Shown here: one piece after another, positions 50,545-58,375 of the stretch
Layout of the letters: each line of letters begins with the position of its first letter
Position numbering within the stretch: position 1 is the stretch's first letter
Assembly: GCA_030430385.1 (NCBI GenBank)
Contig: JAUIFO010000002.1
Span: 248,001 to 312,000 of the forward strand
Direction of reading: 5' to 3'
Length of the DNA: 64,000 bases
DNA from: Bacteroidia bacterium
GTDB taxonomy: Bacteria; Bacteroidota; Bacteroidia; Flavobacteriales; Flavobacteriaceae
Program-made: the position numbers and the translations under genes
Notes under the pieces: generated by a model
Seen by the model: the letters and a program-made list of their open reading frames with translations, nothing else
Databases searched by the model: none
Told to the model about the DNA's origin: nothing

Positions 50545-51591
50545 ATGAAAAAAGAGCAAAAGATTAAAGTTGGAATTTCAGTAGGAGATCTTAATGGTAT
50601 AGGCACAGAAATTATCATCAAGACCTTTGAAGATAATCGTATGTTGGAGTTTTGTACGCCAATTATTTTTGCATCCATCAAAACGATGTCTTTCTGTAAA
50701 AAGAAATTTGGAAGCGCGATTAATTTTCATGGTATAAATCATTTAGACCAAGTGCTTGATGGTAAAATAAATGTGCTTAATGTTTGGAAGGATAATGTGA
50801 CTGTAAATTTTGGAGAGGAAAACACCAAAATAGGTGCTTATGCTGTCATGTCTTTAGAAAAAGCGACTGAGGCTCTCAAAGCACAAGAAGTTGATGTTTT
50901 GGTAACAGCGCCTATCCACAAGCACAATATTCAATCAGAAAAATTTAAGTTTCCTGGGCATACCAATTATTTAGCTGAAAAACTTGAAGGCCAAAGCTTA
51001 ATGTTTATGGTTACTGAAAATTTAAAAGTCGGACTCCTTACAGATCATGTTCCCGTAAAAGAGGTTTCAGAACACATTACTTCAGAAATCATACAAGATA
51101 AAATAGCAACAGTCTACGAATCGTTAAAGAAAGATTTTAGAGTATCTAAACCTAAAATTGCAGTTTTAGGCATCAATCCTCATGCTGGAGATAATGGTGT
51201 TATAGGAAATGAAGACGATGACGTGTTAAGGCCAACTCTTGAAAAAATTAGAGCTCAAAAGAAAATGGTTTACGGACCGTATTCTGCCGACAGTTTTTTT
51301 GGTTCAGGAAATTATAAAAACTTCGATGCTGTTATAGCAGCCTATCATGATCAAGGCCTCATTCCTTTTAAAACAATTGCCTTCGGAAGCGGTGTTAATT
51401 ATACAGCAGGATTAAATCGTATTAGAACCTCACCAGATCATGGCACTGCTTTTGAAATTGCAGGAAAAGGTGAAGCAGACCACAGCTCATTTAAAGAAGC
51501 GGTTTTTACAGCTATTCAAATTTTTAATAACAGAATGGAGTATGATGAAATTTCCAAAAACCCTCTAAAACCTCGTCCGAAAAAAGCCTAA
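50545..51591 (+). CDS. pdxA: 4-hydroxythreonine-4-phosphate dehydrogenase
   Basis: The 348-residue enzyme acts in the DXP-dependent pyridoxal phosphate pathway. Family marks: ISVGDLNGIGTEIIIKTF (GDPxGIGPE variant), VTAPIHKHNI, PGHTNYLAEKL, ILGINPHAGDNGVIG, YDAVIAAYHDQGLIPFK-like segment, and RTSPDHGTAFEIAGKG. Zn-binding His are within HTNYL, YHDQG and DHGTA. Confidence 0.95.
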   Translation: MKKEQKIKVGISVGDLNGIGTEIIIKTFEDNRMLEFCTPIIFASIKTMSFCKKKFGSAINFHGINHLDQVLDGKINVLNVWKDNVTVNFGEENTKIGAYAVMSLEKATEALKAQEVDVLVTAPIHKHNIQSEKFKFPGHTNYLAEKLEGQSLMFMVTENLKVGLLTDHVPVKEVSEHITSEIIQDKIATVYESLKKDFRVSKPKIAVLGINPHAGDNGVIGNEDDDVLRPTLEKIRAQKKMVYGPYSADSFFGSGNYKNFDAVIAAYHDQGLIPFKTIAFGSGVNYTAGLNRIRTSPDHGTAFEIAGKGEADHSSFKEAVFTAIQIFNNRMEYDEISKNPLKPRPKKA

Positions 51592-51634
51592 ACATTTTTT
51601 GTTGATAACATATTAATAAATAAATAAAAATGTA

Positions 51635-51642
51635 TATATTTG
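51635..51642 (+). promoter_or_regulatory. -7 element of the DUF177-rpmF operon
   Basis: TATATTTG followed by CAGG is an exact -7 match 10 bp before ATG 51653. Transcription would start about 51648, leaving almost no leader, so translation from 51662 or 51665 is also possible. Confidence 0.5.
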
Positions 51643-51652
51643 CAGGCTCAAA

Positions 51653-52207
51653 ATGAATGCGATGATGAAGCCTCTAAAGGAGTATACAATACCATTTGTT
51701 GGTTTAAAGATAGGAAAGCACCATTTTGATTATCAAATTGATAAAACGTTCTTTGAACATTTTGAGTATGATGATTTTAATGATGTCGATGTTGATACAA
51801 CATTAGTTTTAGAAAAAAAATCGACTTTATTAGAGTTAAACTTTGCTGTTTCGGGAAAGGTTAATGTAAACTGTGACCTTACCAATGAACCTTACAACCA
51901 ACCTGTTAAAGGAGAATTTAATTTGGTGGTTAAGTTTGGAGATGAGTTTAATGACGATTTTGAAGACATTGTCATTTTACCACATGGTGAGTATGAAATC
52001 AATGTAGCACAATACATTTATGAGCTCATTATTTTATCTATGCCAGTTAAGAAAATTCATCCTGGAGTTGAAGACGGAACATTAGATTCAGACATACTTA
52101 AAAAACTAGAAGAATTGAGCCCAAAAGGCTTAAACGATGATGAAAAGACATCAGAGGATATAGATCCTCGTTGGAATACATTAAAGAAATTATTAACAGA
52201 TAAATAA
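51653..52207 (+). CDS. DUF177 (YceD) family protein
   Basis: The 184-residue protein matches DUF177/Yce[21 protein letters not shown], the [22 protein letters not shown] core, CDLTNEPY and the conserved [23 protein letters not shown]. YceD is co-encoded with ribosomal protein L32 across bacteria and has a role in 23S rRNA maturation. It is 8 nt before rpmF. Start uncertain among ATG 51653, 51662, 51665. Confidence 0.92.
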   Translation: MNAMMKPLKEYTIPFVGLKIGKHHFDYQIDKTFFEHFEYDDFNDVDVDTTLVLEKKSTLLELNFAVSGKVNVNCDLTNEPYNQPVKGEFNLVVKFGDEFNDDFEDIVILPHGEYEINVAQYIYELIILSMPVKKIHPGVEDGTLDSDILKKLEELSPKGLNDDEKTSEDIDPRWNTLKKLLTDK

Positions 52208-52215
52208 TATATAAA

Positions 52216-52419
52216 ATGGCACATCCTAAAAGAAAAATTAGTAGAACTAGGAGAGACAAAAGAAGAACACACTATAAAGCGTCTGTTCCTACAATTGCTA
52301 CCTGTCCTACTACAGGAGAAGCACACCTTTACCATAGAGCTCACTGGCACGAAGGTAAATTATATTACAGAGGTCAAGTATTAATTGACAATTCTGAAGC
52401 TGAAGAAAACTTAGCATAA
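52216..52419 (+). CDS. rpmF: 50S ribosomal protein L32
   Basis: The 67-residue basic protein begins [20 protein letters not shown] and has [15 protein letters not shown], the zinc-site region of L32 with only one Cys retained, as in other zinc-independent L32 forms. It follows DUF177 by 8 nt and is followed by a strong terminator. Confidence 0.97.
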   Translation: MAHPKRKISRTRRDKRRTHYKASVPTIATCPTTGEAHLYHRAHWHEGKLYYRGQVLIDNSEAEENLA

Positions 52420-52439
52420 GTGTTATGCACGCATATAAT

Positions 52440-52467
52440 AAAACGCTCAAGACTGAGCGTTTTTTTT
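52440..52467 (+). terminator. Rho-independent terminator after rpmF
   Basis: AAACGCTCA pairs with TGAGCGTTT around a short loop, followed by T7. fabH must therefore have its own promoter in 52468-52599 or depend on read-through. Confidence 0.9.
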
Positions 52468-52599
52468 ATGTTTAATTTCTATAAGTCTTAAAAACGACTT
52501 AATTTGCGCCATATTCGTTCGAAAATTAGTAAATTCATTAAAAATTTGCCTTTTTTTGAAGATTTTTGCTTTATAAAGGCGTTTTTTTAATAATCTAGT

Positions 52600-53595
52600 A
52601 TGAGTAAAATCACAGCTGCAATTACAGGAATAGGAGCTTACTTACCTGAATATAGATTGACCAACCAAATTTTGGAAACGATGGTCGATACTAATGACGA
52701 ATGGATTACTACACGAACAGGTATTAAAGAACGTCGTATTCTTAAAGAGGTAGGAAAGGGAACATCTTTTCTTGCCATTCAAGCCGCTAAAGACCTTATT
52801 AACAAAAAGGGAATTGATCCTAAAGAGATAGAATTAGTAATCGTTGCAACAGCAACACCAGATATGAAAGCTGCTTCAACTGCAGCGTTTACTGCAACTC
52901 AAATAGGCGCAACCAATGCATTTTCATTCGATTTAGAAGCTGCGTGTTCAAGCTTTCTTTACGGAATGTCAGTCGCTTCTAGATATATTGAATCAGGAAA
53001 ATACAAAAAAGTATTGCTTATTGGAGCCGATAAAAATTCGTCGATGATCAATTATGAAGATAGAGCCACATGTATCATTTTTGGAGATGGCGCAGGTGCT
53101 GTTCTATTTGAACCTAATCACGAAGGTTACGGATTGCAAGACGAATTACTACGAAGTAATGGTGAAGGTCGAGAATTTTTGCACGCACAATATGGAGGAT
53201 CATCCTATCCTTCAACACCTGAAGCTGTAGCCGAAGGAAAGCATTTTGTGTTTCAAGAAGGACGAACCGTTTTTAAGAATGCTGTATTTAATATGGCAGA
53301 TGTTACTGAGCGTATTTTAGAACGAAACAATTTAACTAATGACGATATTTCTTGGCTAGCCGCTCATCAAGCAAACAAGCGTATTATTGAAGCAACAGCC
53401 AATAGAGTATCACTCGAACCCGAAAAGGTAATGATGAACATCCATAAATACGGAAATACAACATCAGCGACCTTACCTTTATTATTACACGATTACGAAT
53501 CACAACTAAAAAAAGACGATAAGATTATATTCGCAGCCTTTGGTGGCGGATTTACTTGGGGCTCCATTTATTTCAAATGGGCTTACAATTCTTAA
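52600..53595 (+). CDS. fabH: 3-oxoacyl-ACP synthase III
   Basis: The 331-residue condensing enzyme starts fatty acid synthesis from acetyl-CoA (or branched primers) and malonyl-ACP. Catalytic residues: Cys116 in LEAACSSFLYG, His in WLAAHQANKRI and Asn in HKYGNTTSAT. TTRTGIKERR is the usual N-terminal signature. Anteiso/iso primer use is possible in flavobacteria but not visible. It leads the fabH-accB-accC set. Confidence 0.95.
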   Translation: MSKITAAITGIGAYLPEYRLTNQILETMVDTNDEWITTRTGIKERRILKEVGKGTSFLAIQAAKDLINKKGIDPKEIELVIVATATPDMKAASTAAFTATQIGATNAFSFDLEAACSSFLYGMSVASRYIESGKYKKVLLIGADKNSSMINYEDRATCIIFGDGAGAVLFEPNHEGYGLQDELLRSNGEGREFLHAQYGGSSYPSTPEAVAEGKHFVFQEGRTVFKNAVFNMADVTERILERNNLTNDDISWLAAHQANKRIIEATANRVSLEPEKVMMNIHKYGNTTSATLPLLLHDYESQLKKDDKIIFAAFGGGFTWGSIYFKWAYNS

Positions 53596-53632
53596 TAAAC
53601 TTTAACTAACTAATTTTAAAGACAAATTAATT

Positions 53633-54124
53633 ATGGATATTAAGGAAATTCAAAACTTAATCAAATTTGTAGCTAAATCTGGCGCAAGTGAGGTTAAATT
53701 AGAAATGGATGATGTTAAGATCACCATTAGAACAGGTACAGATGGAAAATCTGAACCAACAACTTATGTTCAACAAATTCCTGTGAGTCAACCTGTAGCT
53801 CAAGCACCAGCAGCACCAGTTGCTGCAGCGCCTGCACCTGCTGCTCCTGCAACAGATGCACCTGAAGCCTCAGATGATTCTAAATATATTACTATAAAAT
53901 CACCAATTATTGGAACATTCTATCGCAAACCATCTCCAGACAAACCTGTGTTTGTTGAGGTCGGGTCTTCAATTGGAGAAGGCGATGTATTATGTGTGAT
54001 TGAAGCCATGAAACTGTTCAACGAAATCGAATCAGAAGTATCAGGTAAAATTGTTAAGATTTTAGTAGACGATGCTTCTCCAGTAGAGTTTGATCAACCA
54101 TTATTCTTGGTAGATCCTTCATAA
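53633..54124 (+). CDS. accB: Acetyl-CoA carboxylase biotin carboxyl carrier protein
   Basis: The 163-residue protein has an N-terminal helical part, an Ala/Pro-rich linker (about 55-78) and a C-terminal biotinyl domain with EAMKLFNE; Lys127 is the biotin site. It carries carboxyl-biotin between AccC and the carboxyltransferase. 37 nt after fabH. Confidence 0.97.
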   Translation: MDIKEIQNLIKFVAKSGASEVKLEMDDVKITIRTGTDGKSEPTTYVQQIPVSQPVAQAPAAPVAAAPAPAAPATDAPEASDDSKYITIKSPIIGTFYRKPSPDKPVFVEVGSSIGEGDVLCVIEAMKLFNEIESEVSGKIVKILVDDASPVEFDQPLFLVDPS

Positions 54125-54126
54125 CA

Positions 54127-54203
54127 ATTGAAAATTCCAATCCGCAAATCTCAAAACCCAATTATTGGAATTTGGGCTTGGAAATTGAAATTTTTAATAC
54201 AAA
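54127..54203. repeat. Imperfect palindromic intergenic repeat between accB and accC
   Basis: The 77 bp read as an AAATTCCAA/TTGGAATTT-type imperfect palindrome centred on CCAATTATTGG. I recall similar TTTGGGNTTTGGAATTT-type sequences between genes in flavobacteria, so it is probably a dispersed element and may form a hairpin within the accBC mRNA. Confidence 0.4.
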
Positions 54204-54209
54204 AAAGTG

Positions 54210-55559
54210 ATGTTCAAAAAAATATTGATTGCCAATAGAGGAGAAATCGCACTACGTGTGATTAGAACCTGTAAAGAAATGGGTATCAAAACAGTTGCAG
54301 TATATTCTACTGCAGACGCAGAAAGTCTGCATGTAAAATTTGCTGATGAAGCTGTTTGTATTGGACCACCTTCCAGTACAGATTCATATCTTAAGATATC
54401 TAATATTATTGCGGCAGCAGAAATTACAAATGCTGATGCAATCCATCCAGGATATGGATTCCTTTCAGAAAATGCTAAGTTCTCAAAGATATGTGAAGAG
54501 CACAATATCAAATTTATTGGTGCTTCCGAAGAGATGATCGCTAAAATGGGAGATAAAGCTACAGCTAAAGCTACTATGAAAGCTGCTGGTGTACCTTGTG
54601 TTCCTGGAAGTGATGGAATTATTGAAGATTTTGAAGAGTGCCAAAAGTTAGCCAAAGAAGTTGGTTATCCAGTTATGCTTAAAGCAACTGCAGGTGGTGG
54701 TGGTAAAGGAATGCGCGCTGTATGGAAACCTGAAGACCTTAAAGATGCGTGGGATTCTGCACGACAAGAATCTAAAGCCGCTTTTGGAAATGACGATATG
54801 TACATGGAAAAACTCATTGAGGAACCACGTCATATTGAAATTCAAATTGTAGGTGATTCTACAGGTAGAGCTTGTCATTTATCTGAACGCGATTGCTCTG
54901 TGCAACGTCGTCACCAAAAGTTAACCGAAGAAGTACCTTCGCCGTTTATGACACCTGCCTTACGTAAGAAAATGGGATTGGCTGCTGTAAAAGCAGCAGA
55001 ATTCATTAAATATGAAGGTGCTGGAACTGTAGAGTTTTTGGTTGATAAACACAGAAACTTCTACTTTATGGAAATGAATACACGTATTCAGGTAGAACAC
55101 CCAATTACAGAACAAGTCATTGATTTTGACCTAATTCGTGAACAAATATTAGTTGCTGCTGGTGTGCCAATTTCTGGAAAACACTACACGCCTAACTTAC
55201 ATTCTATCGAATGTCGTATCAACGCCGAAGATCCATTTAATGACTTTAGACCTTCACCTGGACGTATCACAACCTTACACGCTCCTGGTGGTCATGGTGT
55301 GCGCCTTGACACACATGTATATGCTGGATATATTATTCCGCCAAATTACGATTCTATGATTGCCAAGTTAATCACAACGGCACAAACGAGAGAAGAGGCA
55401 ATTAATAAAATGAAGCGTGCATTAGATGAGTTCGTGATTGAAGGCATCAAAACAACCATTCCGTTTCATAGACAGCTTATGGAGCATCCAGATTACTTGG
55501 CTGGTAATTATACCACTAAGTTTATGGAAGACTTTGAAATTCAACCTGAAGAAGATTAA
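54210..55559 (+). CDS. accC: Biotin carboxylase subunit of acetyl-CoA carboxylase
   Basis: The 449-residue ATP-grasp enzyme carboxylates biotin on AccB. It begins [19 protein letters not shown] and has [13 protein letters not shown] (Gly-rich loop), [16 protein letters not shown], and [15 protein letters not shown] with the catalytic Glu/Arg set. ATG 54210 is preferred over the GTG one codon earlier. A terminator follows. Confidence 0.97.
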   Translation: MFKKILIANRGEIALRVIRTCKEMGIKTVAVYSTADAESLHVKFADEAVCIGPPSSTDSYLKISNIIAAAEITNADAIHPGYGFLSENAKFSKICEEHNIKFIGASEEMIAKMGDKATAKATMKAAGVPCVPGSDGIIEDFEECQKLAKEVGYPVMLKATAGGGGKGMRAVWKPEDLKDAWDSARQESKAAFGNDDMYMEKLIEEPRHIEIQIVGDSTGRACHLSERDCSVQRRHQKLTEEVPSPFMTPALRKKMGLAAVKAAEFIKYEGAGTVEFLVDKHRNFYFMEMNTRIQVEHPITEQVIDFDLIREQILVAAGVPISGKHYTPNLHSIECRINAEDPFNDFRPSPGRITTLHAPGGHGVRLDTHVYAGYIIPPNYDSMIAKLITTAQTREEAINKMKRALDEFVIEGIKTTIPFHRQLMEHPDYLAGNYTTKFMEDFEIQPEED

Positions 55560-55565
55560 TTATAG

Positions 55566-55597
55566 AAACTCCGAAAATTATTTTCGGAGTTTTTTTA
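55566..55597 (+). terminator. Rho-independent terminator after accC
   Basis: AAACTCCGAAAA (55566-55577) pairs with TTTTCGGAGTTT (55581-55592) and a T run follows. Confidence 0.92.
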
Positions 55598-55604
55598 TGA
55601 AGTT

Positions 55605-55735
55605 TATCCTTAACGTTGATTTTTATTTTGGTGTTCCCTTTTTGGCGATTTCAAAGCTTTTCAATCACCAAAAACGTCAGGCTATCCGCTAAATCTTTTT
55701 TGAAAGCAAAAAAGGATATCGCTGCTATCCTTAAC
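55605..55735. repeat. Structured intergenic element with two hairpins and flanking direct repeats
   Basis: TATCCTTAAC occurs at 55605-55614 and 55726-55735. Between lie two stems: TTTTTGGCGATT (55639-55650) with AATCACCAAAAA (55663-55674), and AAGGATA (55712-55718) with TATCCTT (55726-55732). The GGNGTTCCC...GGCTATCCGCT...GGATATCGCTGC phrasing resembles a repeat I associate with Flavobacterium-group intergenic regions. No convincing gene is present in 55598-55797. Confidence 0.5.
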
Positions 55736-55797
55736 ACAACTGCCATTGCAAGATGAGCAAACTTTAAGTATTTTTATAACACCTAACACGTAGCAAT

Positions 55798-56910
55798 TTG
55801 AACCTGTCTTATTGGGAAATAAAATCTTGGTTAACCAATGTCGATTATACGATTGTTGGTAGTGGCATTGTTGGACTCAATTGTGCTTTACGCTTAAGAC
55901 AGCGCTTTCCTAAAGCCAAAATTCTCATTCTCGAAAAAGGAATTTTGCCTCAAGGCGCAAGTACTAAAAATGCAGGTTTCGCTTGCTTTGGAAGTTTAAG
56001 TGAAATCATAGAAGACCTCAAATCGCATTCTGAAGAAGAGGTTTTTCAGTTGGTTAAAAAACGCGTTGAAGGACTTCAATTATTACGTCAGACATTAGGA
56101 GATGAAGCTTTAGATTATCAACAGTTTGGTGGTTATGAATTGTTTTCAGAAGATGGCGATTTGTTTCAAACTTGTTCTGAACAGAAAGATCAGATCAATG
56201 CGTTACTTAAACCCTTGTTTTCTGATGAGGTCTTTCAATTTAAAAACAATGCATTCGGTTTTAAAAAGTGTCACAACCAACTCGGATTTAATCAGTTTGA
56301 AGGACAGATAGATACTGGTAAAATGATGCAAGCACTATTACAAAAAGTGCTTGAAAATAACATCAAGATCTTAAACGGCATCACTGTTAACTCCTTTTCA
56401 GAAGGTCAAAATTCAGTCAAGATGAGCACCAATCATTTTGAGTTCTCTACTTCAAAACTATGCATTGCTACCAACGGATTTGCGTCAAGTTTAAACATTC
56501 CATTAGTAAAGCCAGCTCGTGCGCAAGTGCTCATTACAAAACCTATTAATGACCTTCAGATAAAAGGAACATTTCATCTAGAACAAGGCTATTATTATTT
56601 CAGAAATATTGACCAAAGACTTTTATTAGGAGGAGGTCGCAACTTGGATTTTAAAGGTGAGGAAACCACAGAATTTTCAGAAACAGAGCTGATACAAAAC
56701 CAACTAGAAACCCTTTTAAAAACAGTAATTCTAACAAACACAGATTTTGAAATTGAACATCGCTGGAGTGGTATTATGGGCGTTGGAACACAAAAGAACC
56801 CTATTCTTAAAACCTTAGGCAATCATGTGTTTTGTGGCGTACGATTAGGTGGAATGGGAGTTGCTATTGGGAGTTCTGTAGGTAAAGACCTGGCAGATCT
56901 AATCATTTAA
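55798..56910 (+). CDS. FAD-dependent oxidoreductase (DAO family)
   Basis: The 370-residue protein has a Rossmann start YTIVGSGIVGLNCALRL (GxGxxG), an acidic strand end ILILEKG, a STKNAGFACFGS segment typical of glycine/D-amino-acid oxidase-like enzymes, and a C-terminal GVRLGGMGVAIGSS. Substrate is unknown; the fold fits oxidation of an amine or amino acid. Start is TTG 55798. The GreA-like gene follows 40 nt downstream. Confidence 0.85.
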   Translation: MNLSYWEIKSWLTNVDYTIVGSGIVGLNCALRLRQRFPKAKILILEKGILPQGASTKNAGFACFGSLSEIIEDLKSHSEEEVFQLVKKRVEGLQLLRQTLGDEALDYQQFGGYELFSEDGDLFQTCSEQKDQINALLKPLFSDEVFQFKNNAFGFKKCHNQLGFNQFEGQIDTGKMMQALLQKVLENNIKILNGITVNSFSEGQNSVKMSTNHFEFSTSKLCIATNGFASSLNIPLVKPARAQVLITKPINDLQIKGTFHLEQGYYYFRNIDQRLLLGGGRNLDFKGEETTEFSETELIQNQLETLLKTVILTNTDFEIEHRWSGIMGVGTQKNPILKTLGNHVFCGVRLGGMGVAIGSSVGKDLADLII

Positions 56911-56950
56911 CTATCGTTACTGGGAGATCAAGAATCTTCGTTTCACAAAA

Positions 56951-57400
56951 ATGAATATCAAACAAAATCTATATCATGCATGTCTTAAGTTTGTAAACAA
57001 TCGCTTACAAACCATAGAAGCGACTATAGCTGAAATTCAAGAGTCGTTGCAATCAGAAACCAAAAGTAGCGCAGGAGACAAGCACGAAACGGGTCGTGCA
57101 ATGTTGCAGCTTGAACGTGAAAAAGCAGGAAATCAGCTTGCTGAAATTATTAAAGTCAAAGAAGCCTTAACTAAAATTAATACCGAACAAACATCACAAC
57201 ATGTTGGCTTAGGAAGTGTGGTTTATACCACTAATGCTCATTATTTTATAGCGATTAGTGCAGGAGAACTACATATTAATAGTGAGACATTTTATGCGAT
57301 TTCTCCCAACACACCAATTGGAAAATTGCTCATTGGAAAAACAGTAGGCGATGCAGTTACCTTTAGAAACATTGCTTTTAAGATTGATAATATTATTTAA
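56951..57400 (+). CDS. GreA/GreB-like C-terminal domain protein
   Basis: The 149-residue protein has an N-terminal coiled coil (RLQTIEATIAEIQESLQS, then RAMLQLEREKAGNQLAEI) and a small FKBP-like beta domain (VGLGSVVYTTNAHYFIAIS, YAISPNTPIGKLLIGKTVG). This resembles the transcript cleavage factor GreA/GreB in layout; such proteins are sometimes labelled 3-oxoacyl-ACP synthase in flavobacterial annotations, which the sequence does not support. The acidic tip of true Gre factors is replaced by SAGDKHETG, so cleavage activity is doubtful. Confidence 0.7.
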   Translation: MNIKQNLYHACLKFVNNRLQTIEATIAEIQESLQSETKSSAGDKHETGRAMLQLEREKAGNQLAEIIKVKEALTKINTEQTSQHVGLGSVVYTTNAHYFIAISAGELHINSETFYAISPNTPIGKLLIGKTVGDAVTFRNIAFKIDNII

Positions 57401-58304
57401 TTATCTTTAGATGTATTTCTTTGTTGTGTGCAATAGCAGTTTTATGTTCTATGAATATGTTTTCGCCGTTTAAATAGGCTTCAATCAAGTAATAATTACC
57501 CATGTAATAACAGTGTTTGACAACAACTTTAAGATCTGAATCTTCAACGATTTTAAGTTGGTGCGCATAAATTATTTCATCATTTATAGTGTTAAATTCA
57601 GCAAAAAATGAAGCTATTAAAGGGTGTTTTGGAGCGTTATAAAGTATTTCAGGTGTATTGTAATCCAATTGTTTTCCATGATGCAACACCAAAATATTGT
57701 CTGCAAAACTTAAAACATCATTTTTATCGTGGGAGGCTACAATACAACTTATGTTTTTTAATTTGAGGTAGTTAAAAACGCGACGTCTTAAAGATTGCTT
57801 TTTAAAGTTATCTATATGACTAAAGGGTTCGTCTAACAATAGGATTTCAGGTTGTTTTGCCAGAGCTCTAGCAAGCGCAACACGTTGTTTTTGTCCGCCA
57901 CTTAAATGTTTTACTTTAGTTTTAGCAAAGTCGAGCAATTCAACAACTTCTAAAAGCTCTTGAGTGCGTTCTTTTTTTTCTTCAGGAAAGAAATTAGATA
58001 AAAATTTTCCAACGTTTTCTTCAACAGAAATATAGGGCATTAGATCAAACTCTTGAGCCACATATTTCATAAACTCATAGCCTATAACCAAGTTATATTT
58101 AGGTCCGAGAATTTCATTGTCTTTCCAATAAATATGACCTTTATTTAAGTCAAACTCACCATAAATTAGTTTTAAAAGCGTGGTTTTACCACAACCACTT
58201 TCACCAATAATAGCTAGATTCTCTCCTTGTTTTACTTGAAAAGAAAGGTTGTCTAAAACAAGGTGTTTGTCGTATGAGAACGAAAGGTGTTTAACAGATA
58301 ACAT
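57393..58304 (-). CDS. ABC transporter ATP-binding protein
   Basis: The 303-residue protein has Walker A GESGCGKTTLL, a signature HLSGGQKQRVALARALAKQP, Walker B ILLLDEPFSH and a C-terminal extension of about 90 residues that may be regulatory. The order and spacing fit the import-type (MalK/PotA-like) class by signature; substrate not determinable. No permease is adjacent. It overlaps the GreA-like gene end by 8 nt on the opposite strand. Confidence 0.88.
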   Translation of the reverse strand: MLSVKHLSFSYDKHLVLDNLSFQVKQGENLAIIGESGCGKTTLLKLIYGEFDLNKGHIYWKDNEILGPKYNLVIGYEFMKYVAQEFDLMPYISVEENVGKFLSNFFPEEKKERTQELLEVVELLDFAKTKVKHLSGGQKQRVALARALAKQPEILLLDEPFSHIDNFKKQSLRRRVFNYLKLKNISCIVASHDKNDVLSFADNILVLHHGKQLDYNTPEILYNAPKHPLIASFFAEFNTINDEIIYAHQLKIVEDSDLKVVVKHCYYMGNYYLIEAYLNGENIFIEHKTAIAHNKEIHLKIIK

Positions 58305-58319
58305 TGCTTACAAAAATAC

Positions 58320-58357
58320 CATAAAAAAAGCCACTTTTAAGGTTAAAAGCGGCTTTT
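58320..58357 (-). terminator. Rho-independent terminator after the 58376-60817 gene
   Basis: On the minus strand AAAAGCCGCTTTTAA pairs with TTAAAAGTGGCTTTT and runs into T's, immediately downstream of the first VCBS gene. Confidence 0.88.
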
Positions 58358-58375
58358 AATTTTATATAAGAGAGG

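Noticed and set aside
55438..55692. 84-codon open frame spanning the accC end
   Set aside because: It overlaps accC in another frame and runs through the terminator and the structured repeat.
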